Shown here: positions 9,846 to 18,139 of the stretch, piece by piece | How positions within the stretch are numbered: the first letter of the stretch is position 1 | Layout: every line of letters begins with the position of its first letter | From: Pedobacter sp. L105 | GTDB lineage: Bacteria; Bacteroidota; Bacteroidia; Sphingobacteriales; Sphingobacteriaceae | Assembly (NCBI RefSeq): GCF_009765875.1 | Contig: NZ_LMUP01000004.1 | Coordinates: forward strand, 186,001-250,000 | Direction: 5' to 3' | Length of the DNA: 64,000 nucleotides | The notes under the pieces: generated by a model | Database searches by the model: none | The model's input: only the letters and a program-made list of their open reading frames with translations | What the model was told of the DNA's origin: nothing | Position numbers and translations under genes: made by a program

Positions 9846-10778
9846 ATGAATTTGATTCCACCGGCAACAGAAGAAAATAGTCCTTATATACAGTTACTTA
9901 TAATAGCGAGTTATGCTTTGATAGGTTTAATTATTGGCAGCCTGTTAAGTATTGCTGTGTTGTATGGAATGTATGGGGCGGAAGTATTTCACAACACGGA
10001 GGCCTTAACCGGAGGCGATCCTGCTTTCGCTACAGGGCTTAAACTTTCACAGCTTTTAACTACGGTAATCACCTTTATAGCCCCGCCTATTTTGCTTGCA
10101 AGAGCGGAAAAGACCCGACTGACTAATTTTTACGAATTCAAAAGACCGTCAGCTTCCCTCCTGTTTTTAGTGTTGCTGATCATGGTTTGCTCTGCACCTT
10201 TTGTGGAATGGGTAGGCCTGGTTAACCAAAAAATGGTCTTGCCCGGTTTTTTGAAACCTATGGAAAGCTGGATGAGGGGCAAGGAAGATGAGGCCATGAA
10301 AATGACGATTTTATTACTTAATATAAGGAATATAGGGGATTTTATCATTAATCTGATCATTATTGGATTACTACCAGGGATAGGAGAAGAATTATTGTTT
10401 AGAGGTGCTGTGCAGCGGTCATTTTACAGGATGTATCATAATCCTCATGTAGCGATCTGGTTCTCTGCTTTTATTTTCAGTGCTATTCACTTACAGTTTT
10501 TTGGATTTTTTCCCAGAATGTTTCTGGGAGCGATGTTCGGTTATATTTATCTATGGACAGGCAGTTTATGGTATGCCATGTTTGCACACTTTTTAAACAA
10601 TGGTTATGCAGTCTGCCAGGCATGGTATTTACAGTTACACCATATTCCTCTGGATAAAGCGGATAATACTTCAAATTTTCCATGGTACGGATATATTATT
10701 AGCTTAATTTTGAGCATATTTTTATTAAAGTATTTAAAAGATAAAACCCATCATCACCATGGAGAACAATTGGACTAA
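9846..10778 (+). CDS. CPBP family intramembrane glutamic endopeptidase
   Basis: 310 residues with about eight hydrophobic segments. The CPBP (Abi/CAAX protease) core is clear: adjacent glutamates E181-E182 and R186 in GEELLFRGAVQRSFYR (motif 1), FSAIHLQF with its histidine (motif 2) and the later HFLNNGY (motif 3). Such inner-membrane proteases act in protein processing or bacteriocin immunity; the substrate cannot be told here. The C-terminus is His-rich (KTHHHHGEQLD). Its last 20 bases overlap the start of the DUF2007 gene, marking an operon with that gene and cdsA. Confidence 0.88.
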   Translation: MNLIPPATEENSPYIQLLIIASYALIGLIIGSLLSIAVLYGMYGAEVFHNTEALTGGDPAFATGLKLSQLLTTVITFIAPPILLARAEKTRLTNFYEFKRPSASLLFLVLLIMVCSAPFVEWVGLVNQKMVLPGFLKPMESWMRGKEDEAMKMTILLLNIRNIGDFIINLIIIGLLPGIGEELLFRGAVQRSFYRMYHNPHVAIWFSAFIFSAIHLQFFGFFPRMFLGAMFGYIYLWTGSLWYAMFAHFLNNGYAVCQAWYLQLHHIPLDKADNTSNFPWYGYIISLILSIFLLKYLKDKTHHHHGEQLD

Positions 10779-10968
10779 GGTATATACCACAGAGAATCCT
10801 GTTACAGCAGAGATCATCAAACAGGGTTTGATAGAAAACGATATTGCAGCAGTGATCATGAATAAAAAAGATTCTTCTTACCAAACTTTCGGGATCATTG
10901 AAGTATTGGTAAATAAAAAGGATTTTGATGCTGCAGAAGCTTATATTCAATCCACGGATACGGAATGA
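10759..10968 (+). CDS. DUF2007 domain protein
   Basis: 69 residues. KVYTTENPVTAEIIKQGLIENDIAAVIMNKKDSS followed by VLVNKKDFDAAEAYI is the alpha-beta ferredoxin-like DUF2007 domain, sometimes labelled a putative signal-transducing protein on the basis of its PII-like fold. The start overlaps the upstream CPBP protease by 20 bp and its stop overlaps the cdsA start in an ATGA-type junction (10965-10968), so the three genes are translationally coupled. Function unknown. Confidence 0.85.
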   Translation: MENNWTKVYTTENPVTAEIIKQGLIENDIAAVIMNKKDSSYQTFGIIEVLVNKKDFDAAEAYIQSTDTE

Positions 10969-11774
10969 AAACAAGGGCAATAACTGCATTTTTCTTTACG
11001 ATAGTGATGTTAGGCTCCATTTTTCTGGGTGCTTATACTTTTACTTTTTTTTACCTGTTATTGAGTGTACTGGCACTGGCAGAATTTTATAAACTGATCA
11101 GGACGGCGGACGCTAAACCGCATCGGGAAACGGGTTTGATGACAGGAACAGTGATCTTTCTGCTGGTAGCTGTTTATCATTTCATACCTTTGAATACCAA
11201 GTATCTGTTATTGCTCATACCCCTGGTATTCATTGTATTTTTACTGGAATTGTATAAAAAAGCTCCATCTCCTTTTGCCAATATATCTTACACTTTTGTA
11301 GGATTGATCTACGTAACTGTACCTTTCTGCTTTTTCTATTCCCTTGGTTTTATCAACGATTGGAATACTTATAATTTTCATTTGCCGCTTTCTTTTTTGC
11401 TGATGTTATGGGCAAGTGATACCGGTGCTTACCTGTTTGGAAGGAAATTGGGAAGTCATAAATTATTTGAGCGCCACTCTCCAAAAAAGACCTGGGAAGG
11501 TTTCTTTGGCGGGGTATTTACCAGCGTGCTGGTTTCTTTTATCGTCTCCCTGTTCTTTAAAGAGATTTCTTTCCTTGTTTTAGGCGGTATGGCGGTCTTA
11601 ATTGTAAGCTTCGGAACATTGGGCGATCTGGTAGAATCGATGCTTAAAAGAAGCCTTGGAGCCAAGGATTCGGGTACGCTTTTACCGGGACATGGCGGTT
11701 TACTGGACAGGTTTGACGGTCTGCTGATTGCGGCACCTATTGTATACGTTTATTTATATCTGATCTTTAACTAG
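10965..11774 (+). CDS. cdsA: Phosphatidate cytidylyltransferase CdsA
   Basis: 269 residues with about seven to eight membrane helices. It converts phosphatidic acid and CTP to CDP-diacylglycerol, the branch point of phospholipid synthesis. The family signature is split as expected: SPKKTWEGFFGG near residues 167-178, and GDLVESMLKRSLGAKDSG with HGGLLDRFDGL near 218-250, holding the metal-binding aspartates. It is the last gene of the CPBP-DUF2007-cdsA operon. Phosphatidylserine decarboxylase, which acts later in the same pathway, lies about 21 kb downstream at 32599. Confidence 0.95.
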   Translation: MKTRAITAFFFTIVMLGSIFLGAYTFTFFYLLLSVLALAEFYKLIRTADAKPHRETGLMTGTVIFLLVAVYHFIPLNTKYLLLLIPLVFIVFLLELYKKAPSPFANISYTFVGLIYVTVPFCFFYSLGFINDWNTYNFHLPLSFLLMLWASDTGAYLFGRKLGSHKLFERHSPKKTWEGFFGGVFTSVLVSFIVSLFFKEISFLVLGGMAVLIVSFGTLGDLVESMLKRSLGAKDSGTLLPGHGGLLDRFDGLLIAAPIVYVYLYLIFN

Positions 11775-11785
11775 ATCAGGCTTTT

Positions 11786-12001
11786 TTAACGGGAATTACG
11801 AAGTGGTTTGAGCAGGTATTCCAGACCGTTCAGCCTGATTTCATACATTGTACCGAGTAGCTCTCCCAATTTTCCCGGGGGAAAACCTTTACTGTGAAAC
11901 CAAACAAGATAAGTTTCTGGCAGGTCGCAGATCAGCTTTTCCTTGTATTTACCGAAGGGCATTTTCAGCGTGACCAGTTCAGTTAGCAGTTGAGGGTTCA
12001 T
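11786..12001 (-). CDS. DUF3820 family protein
   Basis: 71 residues. LKMPFGKYKEKLICDLPETYLVWFHSKGFPPGKLGELL is the compact DUF3820 core (a 'putative quorum-sensing-regulated virulence factor' family, a name of little functional value). The FGKYKG-like motif also occurs next to exonuclease domains in other proteins. It starts 7 bases after the mfd stop on the same strand and is probably the last gene of the mfd transcript. Function unknown. Confidence 0.8.
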   Translation of the reverse strand: MNPQLLTELVTLKMPFGKYKEKLICDLPETYLVWFHSKGFPPGKLGELLGTMYEIRLNGLEYLLKPLRNSR

Positions 12002-12008
12002 ATTAATT

Positions 12009-15000
12009 TTATTGGGCTACCGTTTGCAGCATAGTGATCGCATCATCAACAGTTTTGAGGTCTTCAAAAGCAATACGCAACGTATTTTTTACTTCTTTCA
12101 GGTTACACATGCGTGGATGCTGCTGTGCGAAAGACAGGATCCTGTGGAACATTGGAGAATCAAAGAAATTGGATTGTTTGTTGGAAATAAAATAACCCCT
12201 TAATACCCCTTTTTTAAAGCTTAACTTTTCAAAGCCCAGTTCTTTTGCTGCCCACTGCAAACGAAGTACGTTTAACATCGTTTTTACAGGTTTAGGAACA
12301 CTGCCAAAACGATCTTTTAAGGAAGTTTCAAAAGCCACCAATTGTGTTTCATTGTCCAGTTTGGAAAGCTCTGTATAAAGGTTATAACGCTCTGTAATAT
12401 TCGTTACATAGTCATCCGGGATATACAGCTCAAGATCGGTATCAATTTGTGTAAAGGTTACAAAAGGACGTTCCTTGTCATCTTTAAAGAGATCTTTAAA
12501 CTCATCAGATTTTAATTCCTGAATGGCTTCATCCAGGATCTTATGGTACATTTCAAATCCTATTTCAGCAATAAAGCCGCTCTGTTCCGCACCAAGGAGG
12601 TTTCCGCTTCCGCGGATATCCAGATCGCGCATAGCGATATTAAAACCGCTGCCCAAATCAGAAAACTCTTCAATGGCACTCAGTCTTTTTCTTGCCTCTG
12701 AAGTCAGCGTAGATAAAGGAGGGCTTAGCAGGTAACAGAAAGCTTTTTTATTGGACCGTCCTACACGTCCGCGCATCTGGTGAAGATCACTCAAACCAAA
12801 CATATGTGCATGGTTAATGATGATCGTGTTGGCATTAGGAATATCCAGTCCGGCTTCGATAATCGTAGTTGCCACCAGTACATCTTTTTCACCATTGATA
12901 AAATCAAGCATTACATCTTCCAGGGCATCGCCGTCCAGTTGTCCGTGGGCAATACCGATACGTGCTTTAGGAACCAGTGTTTGTATCAACCCGCCCAGCT
13001 GCGGAAGATCATTTACCCGGTTATGGATAAAAAATACCTGTCCCCCGCGGTCAAGTTCAAATTGTACGGCTTCCTGGATCAGTTTATCATTAAATACATG
13101 CAGTTCTGTATTTACCGGCTGACGGTTAGGCGGCGGGGTACTCATAATTGAAAGGTCCCTTGCCCCCATTAAGGAGAAGTGCAGCGTTCTCGGAATAGGT
13201 GTTGCCGTTAACGTCAGCGTGTCTACATTGACACGCAGGGCACGTAGTTTTTCTTTGGCAGTAACCCCAAATTTCTGTTCTTCATCAATGATCATGATGC
13301 CCAGGGATTTGAATTTGACGTCTTTGCTTAGCAAACGATGGGTACCAATAATGATATCAACTTTACCTTCTTCTACCTTAGCCAGTGTTTCTTTGATCTG
13401 CTTATTTGTTTTGAAACGGTTGATATAGTCTACAGTACATGGAAATTCCTTTAAACGGCCTGAAAAGGTCTTAAAATGCTGTAAGGCGAGGATGGTGGTA
13501 GGCACCAGAACTGCTGCCTGCTTACCATTGGCTACTGCTTTGAAAGCGGCCCGGATAGCAATCTCTGTTTTTCCGAAGCCAACATCACCGCAAACCAGCC
13601 TGTCCATTGGATGCGGGGCCTCCATATCTTTTTTCACATCGCTGGTTGCCTTCATCTGATCTGGTGTATCTTCATAAATGAAGGAAGCTTCCAGTTCGGT
13701 TTCCAGGTAACCATCTGGATCAAAAGCGGTACCTACCTGCGATTTTCTCAGGGCATAGAGCTTGATCAGGTCGCGGGCAATGTCCTTAACTTTTTTTTTA
13801 GTAGTTTTTTTTAGTTTATCCCAGGCTTCTGTGCCCAGTTTATTCATTTTAGGGGCAGTACCATCTTTACCGCTGTATTTTGCAATACGGTTCAGCGAAT
13901 TGATGTTTACATAGAGCAGATCATTATCGGCATATACCAGCCTGATCATTTCCTGCGTTTTACCATTCACTTCTACCTTTTCCAACCCGGCGTATTTACC
14001 TATGCCGTGATCGATATGCGTAACAAAGTCTCCGGGTTTTAGATCCCTGAGATCCTTCATGGTGATAGCCTGACTGCGCTGATAACCCCTTCTTAATTTA
14101 TATTTATAGAAACGGTCGAATATCTGGTGGTCGGTATAAAAGGCGATCTGTTGCTTCGGATCAATAAAGCCCTCTCTGAGCTGAATATTTACAGGAACAA
14201 ATTTGGCCGATTTATCAATATCATCTAATATGGCATATAAACGCTCTGTCTGTTTGGTGGAAGAGCTGGATATAAAATTATAGATACCATTTTTTTCGTT
14301 TTCTTTGATATTGTTGATCAGCAGGTGGAAATCCTTATTGAAGGAGGGCTGCGGCTTGGTATCAAAAAGGATCACATTTTCTGTTTTATAGAAGAACTGT
14401 TTGCCAAACTCTATGACGGAAAAATCATGCAGGATATCCCCCATCATCTTTTCATCAGAAAAGGCAAACTTAGGATCTATCCAATCCAGGTTTTCCTGTT
14501 TTTCTTTTGCAGGAAGCGCTTTCCATAATTCTACTGCTTTCTTATAACCGGTTTTGACTATATCTAAGGTAAATTCTACATCTTTAAACCAGAGCTGTGT
14601 GTCTTTATGGATATAATCCAGCAGGTTAATATTACTTTCAGTAAGGTATTTGGACTGCACATTGGGGATGATCGTGAAGCTTTTTACATCTTCTACAGAA
14701 AGCTGGCTGTCAATTTCGAAAGTGCGGATGCTTTCTACTTCATCTCCAAAAAACTCGATCCTGTAAGGGAGATCGTGAGAAAAAGAGAAAATATCTACAA
14801 TACCTCCACGGATAGAAAACTGTCCGGGTTCATAGACAAAATCGCTGCGGTCAAAGTCGTAATCGATCAGAAATTCATTGATAAAATCAATACCCAGCTT
14901 TACACCCAGGCTAATTTCCAGGGTGTTTTTCTCCAGAACGGTTCTGTCGATCACTTTCTCTGCAAGGGCTTCAGGATAAGTCACCACGATCTTGCCATAT

Positions 15001-15350
15001 GCCGAATCATGATTGAGTTCATTGAGCACCTCTGCCCTGGCGAGTACATTGGCTGTGTCTACCTGTGTAAAGTCGAATGCTTTACGGAAAGAAGAAGGGA
15101 AAATAAGCACTTCTTTTTCCAGGATACTTTCCAGATCGGCCATAAAATAGGCGGCTTCCTCCCTATCGGGAAGAATAAATAACTGAGGCTGGTGCAATAG
15201 AAAATAAGTGGCAACGGCAGCAACGGCATCAGCAGATCCTACCAGTCCCTTTAGTTGAAGTTTATTACCTTTACCCGAGTTGAGGGTCTTTGCCAGCGCT
15301 TCGATGCGCTCATCAGTTTTATATCTGTTGATCAGGTCGCGAATGTTCAC
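12009..15350 (-). CDS. mfd: Transcription-repair coupling factor Mfd
   Basis: 1113 residues. Mfd removes RNA polymerase stalled at lesions and recruits UvrA. The N-terminal UvrB-homologous module includes FVYEPGQFSIRGGIVDIFSF. The CarD-like RNA-polymerase-binding domain is near residues 433-500 (LKPGDFVTHIDHGIGKYAGL). The RecG-like translocase follows, with Walker A GDVGFGKTEIAIRA near 585, the DEEQ box near 685 (MIIDEEQKFGV), TATPIPRTLHFSLMGARDLS and the RGRVGRSNKKAFCYLL motif VI. The C-terminal UvrA-masking domain closes the protein. The ATG is only 5 bases after a perfect -7 box, suggesting a leaderless message. Confidence 0.97.
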   Translation of the reverse strand: MNIRDLINRYKTDERIEALAKTLNSGKGNKLQLKGLVGSADAVAAVATYFLLHQPQLFILPDREEAAYFMADLESILEKEVLIFPSSFRKAFDFTQVDTANVLARAEVLNELNHDSAYGKIVVTYPEALAEKVIDRTVLEKNTLEISLGVKLGIDFINEFLIDYDFDRSDFVYEPGQFSIRGGIVDIFSFSHDLPYRIEFFGDEVESIRTFEIDSQLSVEDVKSFTIIPNVQSKYLTESNINLLDYIHKDTQLWFKDVEFTLDIVKTGYKKAVELWKALPAKEKQENLDWIDPKFAFSDEKMMGDILHDFSVIEFGKQFFYKTENVILFDTKPQPSFNKDFHLLINNIKENEKNGIYNFISSSSTKQTERLYAILDDIDKSAKFVPVNIQLREGFIDPKQQIAFYTDHQIFDRFYKYKLRRGYQRSQAITMKDLRDLKPGDFVTHIDHGIGKYAGLEKVEVNGKTQEMIRLVYADNDLLYVNINSLNRIAKYSGKDGTAPKMNKLGTEAWDKLKKTTKKKVKDIARDLIKLYALRKSQVGTAFDPDGYLETELEASFIYEDTPDQMKATSDVKKDMEAPHPMDRLVCGDVGFGKTEIAIRAAFKAVANGKQAAVLVPTTILALQHFKTFSGRLKEFPCTVDYINRFKTNKQIKETLAKVEEGKVDIIIGTHRLLSKDVKFKSLGIMIIDEEQKFGVTAKEKLRALRVNVDTLTLTATPIPRTLHFSLMGARDLSIMSTPPPNRQPVNTELHVFNDKLIQEAVQFELDRGGQVFFIHNRVNDLPQLGGLIQTLVPKARIGIAHGQLDGDALEDVMLDFINGEKDVLVATTIIEAGLDIPNANTIIINHAHMFGLSDLHQMRGRVGRSNKKAFCYLLSPPLSTLTSEARKRLSAIEEFSDLGSGFNIAMRDLDIRGSGNLLGAEQSGFIAEIGFEMYHKILDEAIQELKSDEFKDLFKDDKERPFVTFTQIDTDLELYIPDDYVTNITERYNLYTELSKLDNETQLVAFETSLKDRFGSVPKPVKTMLNVLRLQWAAKELGFEKLSFKKGVLRGYFISNKQSNFFDSPMFHRILSFAQQHPRMCNLKEVKNTLRIAFEDLKTVDDAITMLQTVAQ

Positions 15351-15354
15351 ACAA

Positions 15355-15362
15355 CAAAGGTA
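15355..15362 (-). promoter_or_regulatory. Candidate -7 box abutting the mfd start
   Basis: Reads TACCTTTG on the minus strand. Only four bases (15351-15354) separate it from the mfd ATG at 15350. With the usual 4-7 nt from box to transcription start in Bacteroidota, transcription would begin at or next to the A of the ATG. No well-spaced -33 TTG was seen. Confidence 0.5.
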
Positions 15363-15389
15363 ATATTTATGATTTGCTAAACTGTAACA

Positions 15390-15728
15390 ATGGCGCCATT
15401 AATGAATCTAAAATTTAAAACCGGGAAGATGAACAGGTTAAGTCCTATTCCACTGGAACTGATTTTATGGATTGCGGCGTTAAGCTTGCTAGCTTTGGCC
15501 AAACCGATAGATCACCATCAGGAATATCATTTTACTTTTTGTCCCCTGGCCAACCTGGGATGGCGCTGGTGCCCGGGCTGTGGATTAGGAAGGTCAATTA
15601 CCCAACTGTTCCATGGAAATATCAAAGAAAGCCTGCGTTTTCACTGGCTTGGCATACCGGCAGTACTGATTATTGGCTTCAGAATTGCAACGCTGGGTAA
15701 GTATGAATGGAAAAGAATAAAGAACTAA
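15390..15728 (+). CDS. DUF2752 domain membrane protein
   Basis: 112 residues from the first ATG; internal ATGs at 15402 and 15429 are also possible starts. Two hydrophobic segments flank the DUF2752 signature CPLANLGWRWCPGCGLGRSITQLFHG, with conserved Cys and Gly residues, and IKESLRFHW(L/W)G follows as in relatives. It lies in the inner membrane; function unknown. The TM2-domain gene follows 21 bp later, a pairing found widely in Bacteroidota. It is divergent from mfd, with only 39 bp between the start codons. Confidence 0.85.
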   Translation: MAPLMNLKFKTGKMNRLSPIPLELILWIAALSLLALAKPIDHHQEYHFTFCPLANLGWRWCPGCGLGRSITQLFHGNIKESLRFHWLGIPAVLIIGFRIATLGKYEWKRIKN

Positions 15729-15749
15729 AGATAAGAAGGAGAAAGAATT

Positions 15750-16112
15750 ATGTACAACTCACCATTTATGATGCTTCCGGGCATCTCGCCACAGGAATTT
15801 TCCTATTTGCAAACCACTACTACGGGGTTTAATGAGCAGCAGTTAAATGGGTTTTTGATGATTTACTACAGTAAAAGAAGAAGCCCTGACGATATGATAT
15901 TGTATTGTGTACTCAGCTTTTTTGTTCCTGGTTTACAACGTTTTCTGGTAAATCAGATAGGAATGGGAATCCTGTATTTCTTCACTGCAGGCTTGTGTTT
16001 TATCGGTACGATTATCGATATGGTTAATTATAAAACACTGGCATTTGAATATAACCAAAAAATGGTATTTGAAAGTTTACAGTTAGTAAAAATGGGAACG
16101 ATCACTCAATAA
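15750..16112 (+). CDS. TM2 domain-like membrane protein
   Basis: 120 residues. A soluble N-terminal half (SPQEFSYLQTTTTGFNEQQLNGFLMIYYSKRR) precedes two membrane helices around residues 50-67 and 71-92 in the arrangement of the TM2 family (LSFFVPGLQRFLVNQIGMGILYFFTAGLCFIGTIIDMV). The short loop between the helices contains the family's G-x-x-R/H-F-Y-like turn in diverged form. Likely co-transcribed with the DUF2752 gene; no function is known. Confidence 0.8.
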   Translation: MYNSPFMMLPGISPQEFSYLQTTTTGFNEQQLNGFLMIYYSKRRSPDDMILYCVLSFFVPGLQRFLVNQIGMGILYFFTAGLCFIGTIIDMVNYKTLAFEYNQKMVFESLQLVKMGTITQ

Positions 16113-16126
16113 CCGAAGCCGGATCG

Positions 16127-16134
16127 TATATTTA
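16127..16134 (+). promoter_or_regulatory. Candidate -7 box abutting the Nif3-like start
   Basis: TATATTTA matches TAnnTTTG at seven of eight positions counting the free ones, and exactly four bases lie between it and the ATG at 16139, the same geometry as at mfd, mrp and the 37563 gene. It lies 14 bp after the TM2 gene stop, so the gene could have its own promoter. Confidence 0.35.
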
Positions 16135-16138
16135 CGCC

Positions 16139-17236
16139 ATGAGATTAGCTGTGTTGATCAAATACCTGGAAGACTATGCACCGCTGAATTATCAGGAAGA
16201 TTATGATAATTCAGGTTTGCTGACAGGTGATGTAAATGAAGAGGTTGTAGCTGCTTTGGTAGCACTGGACTGTACAGAAGAAATAGTTGATGAGGCGATT
16301 GCAAAAAACTGCAACCTGATCATTACCCATCATCCTATCGTGTTTAAAGGCTTAAAAAAGCTGACCGGTAAGAATTACGTGGAACGCGTGGTATTGAAAG
16401 CCATCAAAAATAATATTGCTTTATACGCGATCCATACCAACCTGGATAGTGTGCATAACGGTGTAAACGGAGTGATCTGCAATCGGCTGGGTTTACAGCA
16501 GGCCAGGATTCTTCATCCAAAATCAGGAGTTTTAAAAAAACTAGTCACTTTTTGTCCTCCGGCGCAGCTTCCTGTACTAAGAGAGGCTTTGTTTGCTGCG
16601 GGAGCAGGCCATATTGGCAATTACAGCGATGCCAGTTTTAATGCAGATGGCACCGGAACGTTTAAAGCAGGTCCGGGAACGAATCCCTTTGTTGGTGAGC
16701 AGGGTTTACAACACCATGAGCATGAAACCAGGATTGAAATGATATTTCCTATGCAGAATGAACGTAAAATTTTGCTGGCTTTGCTGGAAAACCATCCTTA
16801 TGAGGAGGTGGCTTATGATATTTATCCGCTGGAGAATAAATTAAATACCGTTGGTGCCGGCATGATCGGCTGGCTGGAACAGGAAATGGAAGCATCAGAT
16901 TTCCTGGGTTTTGTAAAATCCAGGATGAACGCTATGTTAATCAGGCATACCAAATCAACGGGTAAAAAGATAAAAAAAGTTGCTGTATGTGGTGGTTCGG
17001 GCAGTTTTTTACTGCAGCATGCGATAGCTGCCGGAGCAGATGCATTCATCACCGCAGATTTTAAGTACCATGAGTTTTTTGATGCAGATGGAAAATTGAT
17101 CATTGCCGATATCGGACACTTTGAAAGTGAACAATTTACATCTGAATTGTTGATTGATATTATTCGGGAAAAATTTCCTAACTTTGCAATCCGTTTAACG
17201 GAGCATAACACAAACCCCATAAATTATTTCATTTAA
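16139..17236 (+). CDS. Nif3-like dinuclear metal center protein
   Basis: 365 residues, the long form of the Nif3/YqfO family. The N-terminal half has the metal motif NLIITHHPIVFKG (His pair) and AIHTNLDS. A PII/CutA-like insert occupies roughly residues 128-230 (VTFCPPAQLPVLREALFAAGAGHIGNYS). The C-terminal half has GSGSFLLQHAIAAGADAFITADFKYHEF and IADIGHFESEQF with the remaining ligands. Members form toroidal hexamers with two metals per subunit; a GTP cyclohydrolase-like role has been suggested but is not firm. Its stop overlaps the next gene's ATG by one base (TAATG), so the two are coupled. Confidence 0.9.
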   Translation: MRLAVLIKYLEDYAPLNYQEDYDNSGLLTGDVNEEVVAALVALDCTEEIVDEAIAKNCNLIITHHPIVFKGLKKLTGKNYVERVVLKAIKNNIALYAIHTNLDSVHNGVNGVICNRLGLQQARILHPKSGVLKKLVTFCPPAQLPVLREALFAAGAGHIGNYSDASFNADGTGTFKAGPGTNPFVGEQGLQHHEHETRIEMIFPMQNERKILLALLENHPYEEVAYDIYPLENKLNTVGAGMIGWLEQEMEASDFLGFVKSRMNAMLIRHTKSTGKKIKKVAVCGGSGSFLLQHAIAAGADAFITADFKYHEFFDADGKLIIADIGHFESEQFTSELLIDIIREKFPNFAIRLTEHNTNPINYFI

Positions 17237-17979
17237 TGGAACAAACTGTAGAGCAAAAGCTAAAAGCTTTATACGAATTACAAACCCTGCATACAAAAAT
17301 TGATAAAATACGTCAGATCCGTGGTGAATTGCCAATGGAAGTGGCTGATTTAGAGGATGAAGTAGCTGGATTGGAAACGCGTATACAAAAATTCAAGGCT
17401 GAATTGGATGAAACTGAGGATGCCATTGTAACACGTAAAAACATGATCAAGGAATCTCAGAACCTGATCAAGAAATATGATACTCAATTAAAAGAGGTAA
17501 AAAACAATCGTGAATACGATGCTTTAACAAAGGAAGTGGAGATCCAATCATTGGAAATTCAGGTTTGTGAAAAGAAAATCAGAGAGCATGGATTTGAAAT
17601 TGCATCCAAAACTGAGATCTATGAAAAAGCTTTAGGTGACCTGGAATCGAGAAAAAACGACCTGGAAATCAAAAAAGGAGAATTACAGACCATTACTTCA
17701 GAAACTGAAAAAGATGAACTTGCTTTAAGCAAAAAATCGGAGAAAGCTGAAGCTGGAATTGAAGATCGTTTATTGGTCGCTTACAGAAGATTAAGAAGTA
17801 ATGCCGTTAACGGACTTGCTGTTGTTACGATCGACCGTGATTCATGTTCTGGTTGTTTTAACCAAATCCCGCCACAGCGTCAGTTAGATATCCGTCAGCG
17901 TAAAAAGATCATCGTATGTGAGCATTGCGGAAGGATCCTGGTTGATGAGGCATTAACTCAGGAAGCTGTTCCGGCTTAA
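17236..17979 (+). CDS. Coiled-coil C4-type zinc ribbon protein
   Basis: 247 residues. Residues about 5-185 form a long heptad-rich coiled-coil hairpin. The C-terminus holds four cysteines in two CxxC pairs (SCSGCFNQIPPQ and VCEHCGRIL), the zf-RING_7 / C4-type zinc ribbon (PF02591). The family is widespread and always follows nif3-like genes in Bacteroidota; it is thought to bind nucleic acid, without direct proof. The gene starts on the last base of the nif3-like stop codon. A strong terminator follows at 18028-18058. Confidence 0.88.
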   Translation: MEQTVEQKLKALYELQTLHTKIDKIRQIRGELPMEVADLEDEVAGLETRIQKFKAELDETEDAIVTRKNMIKESQNLIKKYDTQLKEVKNNREYDALTKEVEIQSLEIQVCEKKIREHGFEIASKTEIYEKALGDLESRKNDLEIKKGELQTITSETEKDELALSKKSEKAEAGIEDRLLVAYRRLRSNAVNGLAVVTIDRDSCSGCFNQIPPQRQLDIRQRKKIIVCEHCGRILVDEALTQEAVPA

Positions 17980-18027
17980 TACGAATAGAGAAAAAAACGA
18001 TAATCACTTTGATTATCTTAAAAATAT

Positions 18028-18058
18028 CAAACGGCCAGATCAAATCTGGCCGTTTTTT
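18028..18058 (+). terminator. Rho-independent terminator after the zinc ribbon gene
   Basis: A perfect 12-bp stem (AAACGGCCAGAT / ATCTGGCCGTTT) with a 3-base loop CAA, ending in a run of T. It closes the DUF2752 to zinc-ribbon transcription unit. Confidence 0.9.
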
Positions 18059-18139
18059 GTACAGAATTATTTTCCATCAAAACAATACACAGACTTCAAT
18101 CGTTATTGGATATTGTTACGATTAGAAATCCATTATTTT

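Noticed and set aside
10738..10770. His-rich end of the CPBP protease as an engineered tag
   Set aside because: It has four His only and overlaps the start of the next native gene, so it is natural.
14607..15182. 191-codon frame antisense to mfd
   Set aside because: Shadow frame over a certain gene; no motif or plausible start.
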